Shown here: piece by piece, positions 11,622 through 22,268 of the stretch | Layout: every line of letters begins with the position of its first letter | Position numbering within the stretch: the first letter of the stretch is position 1 | Assembly: GCA_001303025.1 (NCBI GenBank) | Contig: LJNK01000010.1 | Span: 1 to 64,000, forward strand | Direction of reading: 5' to 3' | From: Deltaproteobacteria bacterium SG8_13 | Lineage (GTDB): Bacteria; Desulfobacterota; Desulfobacteria; Desulfobacterales; SG8-13 | DNA: 64,000 nucleotides | Program-made: the position numbers and the translations under genes | The notes under the pieces: generated by a model | Seen by the model: only the letters and a program-made list of their open reading frames with translations | What the model was told of the DNA's origin: nothing | Databases searched by the model: none

Positions 11622-12530
11622 TTAGGCAATACCGAGTTTGAATTTCAGGGATTTCAGCGTGTTTTTCATGAGCATCGTGATGGTCATCGGTCCGACGCCA
11701 CCGGGTACCGGGGTGATCGAGCCGGCAATTTCCTTGGCTTCGTCGAAGTCGACATCGCCTTTTAGAATCGCAATCTTTTTACCGGTTTTCTCACTGATTT
11801 TTTCTCCAACCCGGTTGACGCCGACATCGATCACGCAGGCTCCCGGTTTGATCCACTCGGGTTTGACCAACCCGGGAACGCCGGCAGCCACAATCAGGAT
11901 GTCCGCTCGCTTGCAATGACCCTCGAGATCCTTTGTTCCGGTGTGTACAACGGTGACCGTGGAGTTGGCACCCGGGCCTTTCTGCAGCATCATGTTCGCA
12001 ATCGGCTTGCCGACGATATTCGAACGGCCCACCACGACCACTTCGGCACCTTTGGTCTCCACACCCGCGCGAACAATCATCTCCTGAATACCGGCCGGTG
12101 TGCAGGGGGGGAACTTGACCTCATCCCCGCCGATCATCAACCGGCCCACGTTTACCGGGTGAAACCCATCCACGTCCTTGTCGGGATCGATTGCGTTGAG
12201 CACCTTTTTTTCATCCACATGCTTGGGAAGCGGAAGCTGAACCAGGATTCCGTGGATACTGTCGTCCTTGTTGTACTTGTCGATCAGTGCCAGCAGGTCT
12301 GCTTCGGGCAGGTCCGCCGGCTGGCTGTCCTGGACTTCATTGAAGCCGAGGCGATGAGCGGTCTTGATCTTCAGCGTCACGTAGGAGATGGAGGCCGGAT
12401 TTTCTCCCACCAAGATGGTGACCAGGCCTGGCACGGCACCATGTTTTTCCTTGATCTGTTTTACTTCTGCTTCAATTTCGTTGAGAATTTCTTCCCGGAT
12501 CTCCGTTCCCTTAATCAGCTTTGCCGTCAT
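11622..12530 (-). CDS. folD: Bifunctional methylenetetrahydrofolate dehydrogenase / methenyl-THF cyclohydrolase
   Basis: FolD interconverts methylene-, methenyl- and formyl-THF in the cytosol. The 302 residues match the family. Catalytic Lys and Tyr occur in SYVTLKIKTAHRLG, the substrate region in ILVQLPLPKHVDEKKVLNAI, the nucleotide site in VVVGRSNIVGKPIANML, and the C-terminal TPVPGGVGPMTITMLMKNT is diagnostic. It is downstream of argC on the same strand across 188 bp that contain a putative promoter. One-carbon units from the glycine cleavage system encoded further along would feed this enzyme. If the organism runs the Wood-Ljungdahl pathway, FolD also serves there; that is inference. Confidence 0.97.
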   Translation of the reverse strand: MTAKLIKGTEIREEILNEIEAEVKQIKEKHGAVPGLVTILVGENPASISYVTLKIKTAHRLGFNEVQDSQPADLPEADLLALIDKYNKDDSIHGILVQLPLPKHVDEKKVLNAIDPDKDVDGFHPVNVGRLMIGGDEVKFPPCTPAGIQEMIVRAGVETKGAEVVVVGRSNIVGKPIANMMLQKGPGANSTVTVVHTGTKDLEGHCKRADILIVAAGVPGLVKPEWIKPGACVIDVGVNRVGEKISEKTGKKIAILKGDVDFDEAKEIAGSITPVPGGVGPMTITMLMKNTLKSLKFKLGIA

Positions 12531-12633
12531 TCTTCACCCTCCTTGTTTAATAAGTATTTCCCAATTGCTGCCCAGCCAGCGCAGCAGTAAATGTTCGGCA
12601 CTCAATGCTCACCTCCGGCCGGCGAGATAGGTT

Positions 12634-12662
12634 CTACTAAATCAATTGGTTTTCGATGTCAA
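12634..12662 (-). promoter_or_regulatory. Putative promoter of folD
   Basis: On the minus strand, TTGACA (12662-12657), a 17-nt spacer and TAGTAG (12639-12634), about 100 nt upstream of the folD ATG. The -35 is perfect and the -10 is weak. Confidence 0.4.
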
Positions 12663-12718
12663 GAATTCACCGGCCGCAGGCAGTGCGGCGCTCGATGACC
12701 TGCAGATAAATATCCAAT

Positions 12719-13756
12719 TTACAGCGGATAGGGCATCTGCATCAGCCCTGTGGTTTCATCCAGCCCCAGCATGATGTTCATGTTCTGCACCGCCTGGCCG
12801 GCGGCGCCCTTTACCAGGTTGTCGATGGCAGACATCAGAATCAGTCGATTGTTGCGCGTATCCACCTCGACTCCGATATCGCAGTAGTTCGTGCCTCTCA
12901 CGTGCAAGCTGTCCGGCGGAAGGCCGTCTTTGCGCATCCGGATAAACGCTCGGCCGTCGTAAAATGATTGCAGGCAGTGGTGGATATCTTCCCGCCGAGC
13001 CGCTTTCCGAAACCCGGCGTAAATGGTTGTCTGCATGCCGCGAGACATCGGCACCAGGTGGGGTACAAACGTTATCCGAATCCCGGTGCCGGCCTCGGCG
13101 CTGAGCACTTCTTCCATCTCGGGATTGTGACGGTGCACGGCAACCTTGTAGGGCTTGAACGATTCGCTCACCTCGCTGAACAAGGTGGTCAGGGACGGCG
13201 ACCGGCCGGCTCCGCTCACACCGGACTTTGCATCGACAACGATAGTTGCCGGATCGAGCAGATCGGCTTTTACCAGAGGAATCAGCGGCAACAGCACGCT
13301 GGTGGGATAACACCCGGGATTTCCGACCAGCGAGGCGCCCCTGATCTCATCGAGATAGACCTCCGACAGTCCGTAGACGGCCTGCTGCAGAAGATCCCCG
13401 GCGGTGTGGGGCTGATAGTGTCTTGCGTAACGGTCTGGGTCCTTGAACCGAAAGTCCGCCGAAAGATCCACCACCTTTTTGCCCCTTTTCAGCAGCTCCG
13501 GCACGATCTCCATCGGCAGCTGATGGGGAAGTGCGGTGAACACCACATCCGCCTGGTCACCGAGAGTGCCGGCATTATATTTTTCACAGATCAGCTCGAC
13601 CCGTCCGGCGAGTGCCGGAAATATGGCGTCAAAGCGTTCACCGATATGCTGGCGCGAAGTCAATGCCGTCAGCTCCACTGAGGGATGCCCGCTGAGAATG
13701 CGGACAAGCTCGGCTCCGGCATATCCTGTGGCACCCACCACAGCGACTCTGGTCAT
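12719..13756 (-). CDS. argC: N-acetyl-gamma-glutamyl-phosphate reductase
   Basis: ArgC is the third step of arginine synthesis, the NADPH-dependent reduction of N-acetylglutamyl phosphate. The chosen ATG (345 residues, MTRVAVVGATGYAGAELVRIL) puts the Rossmann GxTGYxG motif at the very N-terminus and has an AAGGGGAAG ribosome site. A start 14 codons upstream is less likely. The catalytic Cys is in GNPGCYPTSVLLPL and the general-base His region in AVHRHNPEMEE. No other arg genes are in the window. Confidence 0.96.
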   Translation of the reverse strand: MTRVAVVGATGYAGAELVRILSGHPSVELTALTSRQHIGERFDAIFPALAGRVELICEKYNAGTLGDQADVVFTALPHQLPMEIVPELLKRGKKVVDLSADFRFKDPDRYARHYQPHTAGDLLQQAVYGLSEVYLDEIRGASLVGNPGCYPTSVLLPLIPLVKADLLDPATIVVDAKSGVSGAGRSPSLTTLFSEVSESFKPYKVAVHRHNPEMEEVLSAEAGTGIRITFVPHLVPMSRGMQTTIYAGFRKAARREDIHHCLQSFYDGRAFIRMRKDGLPPDSLHVRGTNYCDIGVEVDTRNNRLILMSAIDNLVKGAAGQAVQNMNIMLGLDETTGLMQMPYPL

Positions 13757-13948
13757 ACGACTTCCCCTTTGTCCTTTCCCGGCAGCGCTGTTTTCCATAG
13801 CCGGCGTTGCGGAATATGGTTAGATAAAAAATTATCTCTACCAGAGACGGCATGGGTTTTCAAGGTGCTTTCAACACCGCGAAAGGCCAACCGGTCCGCA
13901 TCGTCCGCAGCGCTCGTCGATGGCGGCGGCGTCCGGCCGAAAGGAGTC

Positions 13949-13976
13949 TTGACACCCGCCAAAATGTGATTACAAT
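13949..13976 (+). promoter_or_regulatory. Sigma-70-type promoter for groES-groEL
   Basis: TTGACA at 13949-13954, a 16-nt spacer and TACAAT at 13971-13976. The leader to groES is then about 255 nt. I saw no CIRCE element and no convincing sigma-32 motif between the promoter and groES. Confidence 0.6.
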
Positions 13977-14237
13977 TACTCCAAGCTGGGTTATATAACT
14001 TATTAGAATTAAAAGAAAATATTTGTTTTTCCCATCTCGACCGCTCTGGTCACCTTACTATCATGAACTGAATTCGAAAATGGATTCGAAACGCAATAGG
14101 TACTGTCGATAGCCTGGCGGCTGTGCGCGGCGTATCCGGGCGCAGGGACGTCCGATCGGCTCGTAGGCAACCGTATATTGTCAACAATGCAAAGTTGGAT
14201 GCAACACCATGTCATCAGAAAAGGGAGGTAACGGAAA

Positions 14238-14525
14238 ATGAAAATCAAACCAATGAACGACAGGGTCCTCGTAGTGCGAGTGGAGGAGGAACAAAAAACC
14301 GCCGGCGGGATCATCATCCCCGACACGGCAAAGGAAAAACCCCAGGAGGGCAAAGTAGTTGCGGTGGGGCCCGGAAAGGTGAACGACGACGGCAAGCGGG
14401 TGCCGGTGGAAGTCAAAGCCGGTGATCGCATCCTGTTTTCAAAGTACGCCGGTACGGAAATCAAGATCGACGGGGTGGATCACCTGTTCATGCGCGAGGA
14501 AGACATACTCGGTGTGCTGGGCTAG
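14238..14525 (+). CDS. groES: Co-chaperonin GroES
   Basis: A 95-residue GroES that caps the GroEL cavity. The N-terminal [12 protein letters not shown], the mobile-loop segment [23 protein letters not shown] and the closing [21 protein letters not shown] are all standard. A very strong GGGAGGTAA ribosome site precedes the ATG. It lies 65 bp upstream of groEL. Confidence 0.98.
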   Translation: MKIKPMNDRVLVVRVEEEQKTAGGIIIPDTAKEKPQEGKVVAVGPGKVNDDGKRVPVEVKAGDRILFSKYAGTEIKIDGVDHLFMREEDILGVLG

Positions 14526-14587
14526 CGCATCCGCTTGACGGATGGGACTATCAGCATATTGATCAACCGTGAGTTTGGAGGGACTGA

Positions 14588-16219
<1,632 letters not shown>

Positions 16220-16392
16220 AATCGGGCAGGCTGGTCGGGCCCGGCGATTCCGGTATCCTGCCGGTGCCCGACCGCACGGCAGACCGCAGGGGTCGGCTGC
16301 GTCGGATTTCGGTTGCCGCCGGAAACGCGACCGCCGACCCGCCCCGGTCGCTGCCTTTTAATCCCCTGACATTTGCTGTATAATGATCGATC

Positions 16393-16725
16393 ATGCCGGT
16401 ATACGAATACGAACATACAAATCAGGGCAAACCGGGCGAAGGCAGTTGCGAGCGCGGCAGGATTTTCGAGGTGAAACAGTCGATGCAGGACGCCGCGCTC
16501 ACCCGATGCCCCCATTGCAAGGCTCCGGTAAAACGCATCCTTTCGGCTCCATACATCAGCAGTCAAAAGAGCAACAGTGAGCTGCGCGACCTCGGATTTA
16601 CCAAGCTGGTAAAACGCGATGACGGGGTCTATGAAAACGTCACCCGCCGGGATGGGGAAAGCCGTTACATGCATCGCGACAAACCCGAAACCATACCCCA
16701 CCTGCATAAAACCATCTCCGACTAA
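16393..16725 (+). CDS. FmdB-like small zinc-ribbon protein
   Basis: A 110-residue protein starting MPVYEYE, the usual FmdB opening. It then has FEVKQSMQDAALTRCPHC and KRILSAP, the second half of the ribbon. The usual first CxxC knuckle is reduced to a single Cys (GSCERGRIFE), so metal binding may be altered. The remaining ~60 residues are charged and lack known motifs. No ribosome site is evident. A TATAAT at 16379-16384 lies only 8 nt before the ATG, so the message could be almost leaderless. FmdB proteins are possible regulators, but the function here is unknown. Confidence 0.75.
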   Translation: MPVYEYEHTNQGKPGEGSCERGRIFEVKQSMQDAALTRCPHCKAPVKRILSAPYISSQKSNSELRDLGFTKLVKRDDGVYENVTRRDGESRYMHRDKPETIPHLHKTISD

Positions 16726-16870
16726 AACTTGATCTCCTATATGCGTATCTGGATTCGGAGCTGTGTTGTGGGCCGGCTCAAAATGCTCACATACTTCGGT
16801 GTATGCTCCGCTTTTTCGCCACCCCACGCCTTGCTCCGAAACCCCATCCACTATCTATGAGATCAAGTTT
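16725..16870. repeat. 146-bp imperfect palindromic element
   Basis: Terminal arms AAACTTGATCTC (16725-16736) and GAGATCAAGTTT (16859-16870) are perfect inverted repeats. Inward, ATTCGGAGC aligns with GCTCCGAAA, and a central hairpin forms around CATAC-TTCGGT-GTATG. Much of the interior pairs imperfectly. There is no coding capacity. It begins at the stop codon of the zinc-ribbon gene. The form suits a MITE/REP-like mobile repeat or a long structured RNA end; which is undecided. Confidence 0.7.
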
Positions 16871-16888
16871 CATATCCGATATAAGAAG

Positions 16889-16917
16889 ATGGCCTGTCAT
16901 CACTGATGACAGGCCAT
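16889..16917 (-). terminator. Terminator of the liv operon
   Basis: A 13-bp perfect stem (ATGGCCTGTCATC and its complement) with a 3-nt loop lies about 43 nt past the livF stop. On the minus strand it is followed by the T-rich CTTCTTAT. On the plus strand it could also stop readthrough from groEL, but no T-run follows there. Confidence 0.72.
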
Positions 16918-16959
16918 GAACTCTGATCCTGCTCCAACGATTTTTACCGCGTTACAGTT

Positions 16960-17673
16960 CTATCCGCCCAGGTAGGCTTTTTTTACATCCGGGTTTTCCA
17001 GCAATTCCGCCGATGGTCCCTGCATCACCAGGTTACCGCTCTCCAATACGTAACCGCGCTGGGCAAATTTCAGCGCCATGCGGGCATTCTGCTCCACCAG
17101 CAAGATGGTGGTGCCTTCCTGGTTGATCTCTTTGAGCGCATTGAACACATCGAGCATCAGCAGAGGTGCCAGCCCCATCGAGGGCTCATCGAGCAGCATG
17201 ATCTTTCTGCCGCTCATCAACGCCCGGCCGATGGCCAGCATCTGCTGCTCACCGCCGCTCAGCGTTCCGGCCTTCTGCAACCGGCGTTCTTCCAGTCGGG
17301 GAAATATATTGAAAACACGCTGTATGTCAGCCTCCACGTTGTGGCGATCTTTGCGGGCGAAGGTGGCCAGCTGAAGGTTCTCCAGAACGGTGAGGTTGCC
17401 GAACAAACGCCTTCCCTCGGGAACGTGTGAGATTCCCAGTTCACTGACGACTTTGTCGGCCGGGTATTTGAGAAGATCTATATCCCGCAGCATCATGCGG
17501 GTGTCCTTCTCCACTGGTACCATGCGCGAAATCGCTCGCAGTGTTGTGCTTTTCCCTGCCCCGTTGGCGCCGATGATCGTCACGATCTCGCCTTCTTCAA
17601 TCTCGAAGTCGATCCCGTGCAGTGCTTTGATCCGGCCGTATGATACCTGCAGGTTTCTAACTGAAAGGAGCAT
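16960..17673 (-). CDS. livF: Branched-chain amino acid ABC transporter ATP-binding protein LivF
   Basis: One of the two cytosolic ATPases of the high-affinity Leu/Ile/Val-type importer. The 237 residues carry Walker A GANGAGKST, signature LSGGEQQMLAIGRALM, Walker B IMLLDEPSMGLAP and H-loop-region LVEQNARMAL. LivF-specific wording includes ISHVPEGRRLF and the C-terminal AYLGG. Its start overlaps the livG stop by one base. It is the last gene of the operon, before a terminator hairpin. Confidence 0.95.
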   Translation of the reverse strand: MLLSVRNLQVSYGRIKALHGIDFEIEEGEIVTIIGANGAGKSTTLRAISRMVPVEKDTRMMLRDIDLLKYPADKVVSELGISHVPEGRRLFGNLTVLENLQLATFARKDRHNVEADIQRVFNIFPRLEERRLQKAGTLSGGEQQMLAIGRALMSGRKIMLLDEPSMGLAPLLMLDVFNALKEINQEGTTILLVEQNARMALKFAQRGYVLESGNLVMQGPSAELLENPDVKKAYLGG

Positions 17674-18443
17674 TATTCTATGGCCTCCTTTCCGAGGTAG
17701 GCGTCGATGACCTCCGGGTTGTTCTGGATCTCGTCCGGGCTTCCTTCGGCGATGACTTCACCGAATACCAGTGTCTGGATGGCCTCGCAGAGTTCCATGA
17801 CCAGTTTCAACCGGTGCTCGATTAAAAAAATCGCCACCCCGAAAGTCTGGTGAACCTGCCGAATGATATCCATCATCTGGATCAACTCTTCCGGGTTCAT
17901 TCCAGCGGTAGGCTCGTCCAGAAACAGGATCTTCGGCTCCATGGAAAGCGCCCGGGCCATTTCTACCCGCCGCTGGTCACCATACGGGAGGTTGAGCACG
18001 TTCTGGTGCGCGAGATGACCGATGTTGAACAATTCCAGAAGCTGGTGGGCCTTCTGTTCGGATTCCTCTTCCTCCCGGTGGCGTTTGGCGGTCCCGAAAA
18101 AAGCTCCGATCAGACCGTAGGTCAGGCGAGAGTAGCGGGCCATCATAATATGTTCAAGAACGGTCAAGTGGCGCCAGAGCAGCAGGTTCTGGAAGGTGCG
18201 TCCGATCCCGCGGGAAGCGATCTGGTAGGGTTGCAGACCTACGACATTGCGCCCTTCGAGCCGCACGGTGCCCTCGGTGGGCCGGTGAATACCGGTAATC
18301 AGGTTGAAAATAGTGGTTTTACCGGCACCGTTCGGCCCGATCAACCCCCGGATCTGACCGGGTTCGATCTGCAGGTTATAATTGTGGACAGCACGCAACC
18401 CACCGAAATAGTGGGTCATTCTATCCACTTCCAGCAGCGCCAT
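17673..18443 (-). CDS. livG: Branched-chain amino acid ABC transporter ATP-binding protein LivG
   Basis: The second ATPase of the liv importer, 256 residues. It shows Walker A GPNGAGKTT, the LivG-type insert after GIGRTFQNLLLW, a signature-like LPYGDQRRVEMARAL and Walker B ILFLDEPTAGMNPEE followed by IFLIEHRLKLVM. The C-terminus AYLGKEA is typical. It is separated from livM by 1 bp and overlaps livF, so translation is likely coupled. Confidence 0.95.
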   Translation of the reverse strand: MALLEVDRMTHYFGGLRAVHNYNLQIEPGQIRGLIGPNGAGKTTIFNLITGIHRPTEGTVRLEGRNVVGLQPYQIASRGIGRTFQNLLLWRHLTVLEHIMMARYSRLTYGLIGAFFGTAKRHREEEESEQKAHQLLELFNIGHLAHQNVLNLPYGDQRRVEMARALSMEPKILFLDEPTAGMNPEELIQMMDIIRQVHQTFGVAIFLIEHRLKLVMELCEAIQTLVFGEVIAEGSPDEIQNNPEVIDAYLGKEAIE

Positions 18444-18444
18444 G

Positions 18445-19743
18445 TTATACCTCTTTGCGTTTCGGTTGGATTACTTTCTTCACGTTGAACTCTTTGAAAG
18501 CGATCAGACCGGTGGGTCGGAAAATCATCACCAGGATCAGCAACAGTGGAATGACGATCCACTTGAACAGCTCCAGGGGCCGCAGCATTTCACTGAGCAG
18601 GTTGAGGCTCAGGGCCCCGACGATCGACCCGTAAACGGAATTCAGGCCGCCGAAATAGACCATCGCAAGCACTTCCGCCAGCTGCTGGATTCCAAACATC
18701 GCCGGATTAACGTAGCGGATCACATGGGCGAACAGCCCACCGGCCACACCGGCCCAGAAGGCCGCGAACATGAACGCGAGGATCTTGGTACGCCGGGTGT
18801 TGACCGTCATGGCGTTGGCCGCGGTTTCCTCGTCCCGCACCGCGTTGAGCGCCTTTCCGATGGTGGAGCGAACGAAATTGTTGATCACCCATATGCAAAC
18901 GACGGTCCAGATGAACACTGTCGGCAGGTTGGCCCAGTTCGGTTGACCGGCCAGCCCCCGCGGCCCTCCGACAAATTCGAGGTTTTCAAAAAGGCTTTTG
19001 ACGATGAACATAAACGCCAGGGAGATGATGGCCAGGTAGTCCCCCCTGGTCCGGAAAGAAGGAATCGCTACCACCAGCGCCCCAAGGGCGGCCACAAACC
19101 CGCCCAGTACCAATCCGATCGGAAAAAGAAAAGGGCCCAGTACAGCCGGCAGCAGCGCTTCGCCGAACATGGTGTCGTTGGCGAAAAGCCCCAGGCTGAA
19201 AACAGAGGAGGTGTAGGCCCCCAGGGCGATGAAACCGGGATGGGAACAGGAAAAATCGCCCATGTAACCGTTGATGACATTCAAGCTCAGGGTCACGATC
19301 ACGAAGATCAGGGTCAGGTTCAGCGTCAGGTACCGGTAGTCGCTGATACTGGCCCAGATGTGCAGAACTGCATAGAGCAGCAGTAAATGGAGCAGAACCG
19401 CCCCGGGCATCGACACGTCTATCAGTTTGCCTGCCAGCCGGTTGGCCGGTGCAGCACACAGGCGGGCGACGATGCCCAACGGCAGGGCATAGATCAGCAA
19501 GACGTAAACCATGGCGCTGGGCATCAGCACCGGCTTTTTGAGTATGATCGTGAAACCGAACAATACCGGTATTTTCGGCAGTCCCAGAAGCCACGCCAGG
19601 CGAAGACCAATGAGCTGTTCCAGCAATACGGCGGCCACAGCTCCTGCCAGCCAGCCCAATATCGGCACGTCGGAGAAAAATTCCCGGAGTCTGTTGCGGA
19701 TTCCGATTTTCGCAGCGATCTGCGGGCTGCCTGTTGCTTCCAT
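18445..19743 (-). CDS. livM: Branched-chain amino acid ABC transporter permease LivM
   Basis: An inner-membrane permease with many hydrophobic segments across 432 residues. The family core begins with LTLNLTLIFVIVTLSLNVINGYMGDFSCSHPGFIALGAY, and the EAA-like loop reads NAVRDEETAANAMTVNTRRTKILAFM. The ATG chosen has AAAGGAAA 8 nt upstream; a longer in-frame start would add 25 basic residues. The extended N-terminal membrane region before the core is common in long LivM proteins. It forms a heterodimer with LivH. Confidence 0.93.
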   Translation of the reverse strand: MEATGSPQIAAKIGIRNRLREFFSDVPILGWLAGAVAAVLLEQLIGLRLAWLLGLPKIPVLFGFTIILKKPVLMPSAMVYVLLIYALPLGIVARLCAAPANRLAGKLIDVSMPGAVLLHLLLLYAVLHIWASISDYRYLTLNLTLIFVIVTLSLNVINGYMGDFSCSHPGFIALGAYTSSVFSLGLFANDTMFGEALLPAVLGPFLFPIGLVLGGFVAALGALVVAIPSFRTRGDYLAIISLAFMFIVKSLFENLEFVGGPRGLAGQPNWANLPTVFIWTVVCIWVINNFVRSTIGKALNAVRDEETAANAMTVNTRRTKILAFMFAAFWAGVAGGLFAHVIRYVNPAMFGIQQLAEVLAMVYFGGLNSVYGSIVGALSLNLLSEMLRPLELFKWIVIPLLLILVMIFRPTGLIAFKEFNVKKVIQPKRKEV

Positions 19744-19824
19744 TGGGTTTCCTTTTCTGTGTTGCATCGCAGCTCGACGTCGTGAAATGCCGCGGCGCCG
19801 TTCGGGCATTTGTTTCAAATAGGA

Positions 19825-20748
19825 TTACAACCTCAATTTGGCGCTGTAAGGCTCGCCGAAAAATCCGTGTGGCCTGAAGACCAGGATCAGCAGCACAATG
19901 GAATAGGCGATAAAATCCCGAAGGGTGGACGGAAAAATCATCGCCACGAAAATCTCGATGAAACCGAGTAAAAAACCGGCCAGACAGGCACCCATGATGG
20001 AGCCGCGACCTCCCAAGATCGCGGCGACAAACGCCTTCCAGCCGAACAGGATGCCCATGTACGGGTCCAGCACCGGGTAGGCCATTCCGAACAGAATCCC
20101 GGCCACGGCCGCCAACGCTGAACCAAGAGCAAAGGTCATGCTGGCCATGCGGTTGAGCGGGACGCCCATCAGCGGAACGACGATGTAGTCAAAGGACATC
20201 GCGCGCATGGCCATCCCCCAGCGAGTCTTTCGGATAAACAGATGCAGCGCCAGCATAAACATCAGCGAGATGGCTACGATCATGATTTTTTTGTTGGTTA
20301 TGTACACCCCGCCGGCGTTGTAGGTCACCGTTTCAATCAGGGACGGAAAGCTGACCCGCTGGGCTCCGAGCAGCGCCAGGTTACCGGTCTCTAAAATAAT
20401 GCCGATCATCAGGCCGGTGATGGCCGCAGACGCCCGGGGAGCCTCTCGAAGGGGTCGGTATCCCACCCGCTCTACGGTGATGCCGACAAACGAAGTGATA
20501 AACATGGAAACCAGGATGGTGAGCACCAGAATCAGCCAACCGGGAAGCGCCACCGCCCCTAAAGAGGACAGGGCCACCAGGCTGGTGGCCACTCCGAAGC
20601 CGATGTAGGCACCGGTCATGAAGATGTCTCCGTGGGCGAAATTAAACAGCATCAAAATGCTGTAGACCATCGCATACCCGAGTGCGATCAGGGCGTAAAA
20701 GCTGCCCCACTGCAATGCGTTCACCAGATTTTGAAGAAGAAATGCCAT
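19825..20748 (-). CDS. livH: Branched-chain amino acid ABC transporter permease LivH
   Basis: A 307-residue inner-membrane permease. LivH features include the opening LVNALQWGSFYALIALGYAMVYSIL, NFAHGDIFMTGAY, and the loop RAMSFDYIVVPLMGVPLNRM. GSIMGACLAGFLLGFIE lies near the C-terminus. It lies 267 bp after livK, with a terminator-like hairpin between them. Confidence 0.95.
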   Translation of the reverse strand: MAFLLQNLVNALQWGSFYALIALGYAMVYSILMLFNFAHGDIFMTGAYIGFGVATSLVALSSLGAVALPGWLILVLTILVSMFITSFVGITVERVGYRPLREAPRASAAITGLMIGIILETGNLALLGAQRVSFPSLIETVTYNAGGVYITNKKIMIVAISLMFMLALHLFIRKTRWGMAMRAMSFDYIVVPLMGVPLNRMASMTFALGSALAAVAGILFGMAYPVLDPYMGILFGWKAFVAAILGGRGSIMGACLAGFLLGFIEIFVAMIFPSTLRDFIAYSIVLLILVFRPHGFFGEPYSAKLRL

Positions 20749-21015
20749 CGCTTCCGCTCCGGGGTGTCAGCAGATGCCCTGCGCTGTGCACCGTGCATCT
20801 GCTGCGCAGAAGATCGTTTGCTGGTTTGAATCTACGGCCTTGGTCCGGCTGTCGATCGAGTGGATCGGTCCGCCGGGCCGCAACTTGAAAAAGGCGGGCA
20901 CAGGGAAACCCTGGCCCGCCGGTTGTTACGACAAGCTTGATATCAATGGAGGATCAACCATGCCGCTTTTTGCACGGCGGCTGTCGTCATCCATCTCGAT
21001 CGATTGCAGGCAGGA
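20749..21015. other. livK-livH intergenic spacer
   Basis: A 267-bp non-coding gap inside the operon. It contains the terminator hairpin at 20888-20920. No further gene is seen. Confidence 0.6.
20888..20920 (-). terminator. Intra-operon terminator between livK and livH
   Basis: On the minus strand, GGCGGGC-CAGGG-TTT-CCCTG-T-GCCCGCC folds into a long GC-rich stem with one bulge and runs straight into TTTTTC. It sits ~100 nt after livK. Partial termination here would keep the binding protein more abundant than the membrane components. Confidence 0.82.
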
Positions 21016-22194
21016 CTACGGGCAAACCGATTTGTAAAACTCGAACTCGCCCTGCTCGCTGATCCGGACAATGACGGCGCACTTTTCCGGATCGCCGGTT
21101 TCGTTAAAGGTCATCTGCCCGGTGATACCGTCAAACTGCTTGACGCGAGCCAGCGAATCCCGAACGCATTGCCGGTCTTTTTTGATATCGCCGGTGATCG
21201 CCCCGCAGTCCTGAATGGCCTGCTGAACCAAACCGAGGGCATCCCAGGTCAACGCACCCACGTCGTCCGGGATATAGCCGTGCTCTTTGTTGTAGCGATC
21301 GATGAATTCCTTGGTGGCGCCTTTGGCTCCGGCTGCAGCATAGTGGGTGCTGAAGAACAGGCCGTAGCAGTCCTTTCCGCAGAGCTGCACCGTTTCGGCA
21401 CTTCCCCAGCTGTCGCTGCCGACAATCGGCTTGTCCCAACCGAGTTGGTGGGCCTGCTGTACGATCAGGGCCACCTCGTTGTAATACTGCGGAGTGAAGA
21501 TAAATTCCGCACCGGAGTTGATGATGTTGGTCAGCTGGGAGCTGAAGTCGGCGTCTTTGGTGGTAAAGCTCTCGTAGGACACAACCGATCCGGGTCCGTT
21601 GAGTTCTTCCCAGGCCGCCTTGAAGAATTCTGCCAGCCCCTTGGGGTAGTCACTGGCCACATCGTAGAGCACCGCAGCCTTTGTGAACCCGAATTCATCT
21701 TTTACGAAGTTGGCAACCACCGGGCCCTGGAACGGATCAAGAAAACACGCCCGGAAAACGAAAGGACGATCCTGTGTGGTTGCCGGGTTGGTGGACCAGG
21801 GGCTGATCATCGGGGTTGCGTAGTTGTTGGCCACCTCACCGGCCGGCACCGCCTGCTTGGAGGACTGCGGACCGACGATCACCAGCACTTCGTCTTCGGT
21901 GATCATCTTGGTGTTGGCCTTAACGGCCGACTCGGCCTTCGACTCGTTGTCTTCGATCACCAGTTCAACCTTGTATTTCTTTCCTCCGACATCCAGGCCT
22001 CCAGCGGCATTGACATCCGCCAGCCACATCTGGGCAGCAAACTTGGAGCCTTCTCCCACTTTGGGGATATCTCCGGTGATGGGAGCGTTGACACCGACCT
22101 TGATGGTTTTCGGTGCCTCAGGACCGCAGGCAACAAGCGCCAACCCGAGGATCAGAAATATCGGAATTATCATGGCGACGGTTTTTGTCTTCAT
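21016..22194 (-). CDS. livK: Branched-chain amino acid ABC transporter substrate-binding lipoprotein
   Basis: A periplasmic binding protein, type 1 fold, 392 residues. The N-terminus is a lipoprotein signal ending in LALVAC-G, so the mature protein is lipid-anchored. IKVGVNAPITGDIPKVGEGSKFAAQMWLADVNAAGG is the standard start of Leu/Ile/Val-binding proteins, and VGPQSSKQAVPAGEVANNYATPMISPWSTNP contains the ligand Ser/Thr region. A strong AAAGGAGGTAC ribosome site precedes it. It is the first gene of livKHMGF. The true ligand could be another amino acid or a small amide; the family is broad. Confidence 0.92.
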   Translation of the reverse strand: MKTKTVAMIIPIFLILGLALVACGPEAPKTIKVGVNAPITGDIPKVGEGSKFAAQMWLADVNAAGGLDVGGKKYKVELVIEDNESKAESAVKANTKMITEDEVLVIVGPQSSKQAVPAGEVANNYATPMISPWSTNPATTQDRPFVFRACFLDPFQGPVVANFVKDEFGFTKAAVLYDVASDYPKGLAEFFKAAWEELNGPGSVVSYESFTTKDADFSSQLTNIINSGAEFIFTPQYYNEVALIVQQAHQLGWDKPIVGSDSWGSAETVQLCGKDCYGLFFSTHYAAAGAKGATKEFIDRYNKEHGYIPDDVGALTWDALGLVQQAIQDCGAITGDIKKDRQCVRDSLARVKQFDGITGQMTFNETGDPEKCAVIVRISEQGEFEFYKSVCP

Positions 22195-22268
22195 TTGTAC
22201 CTCCTTTGAAATCTGCCGCTATTGGATTGATGTAGGAAAGGTTACGGGATAACCGCGCTAAAATTGGG

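Noticed and set aside
13977-14237. CIRCE operator upstream of groES
   Set aside because: No TTAGCACTC-N9-GAGTGCTAA or near match was found; control must be by another route.
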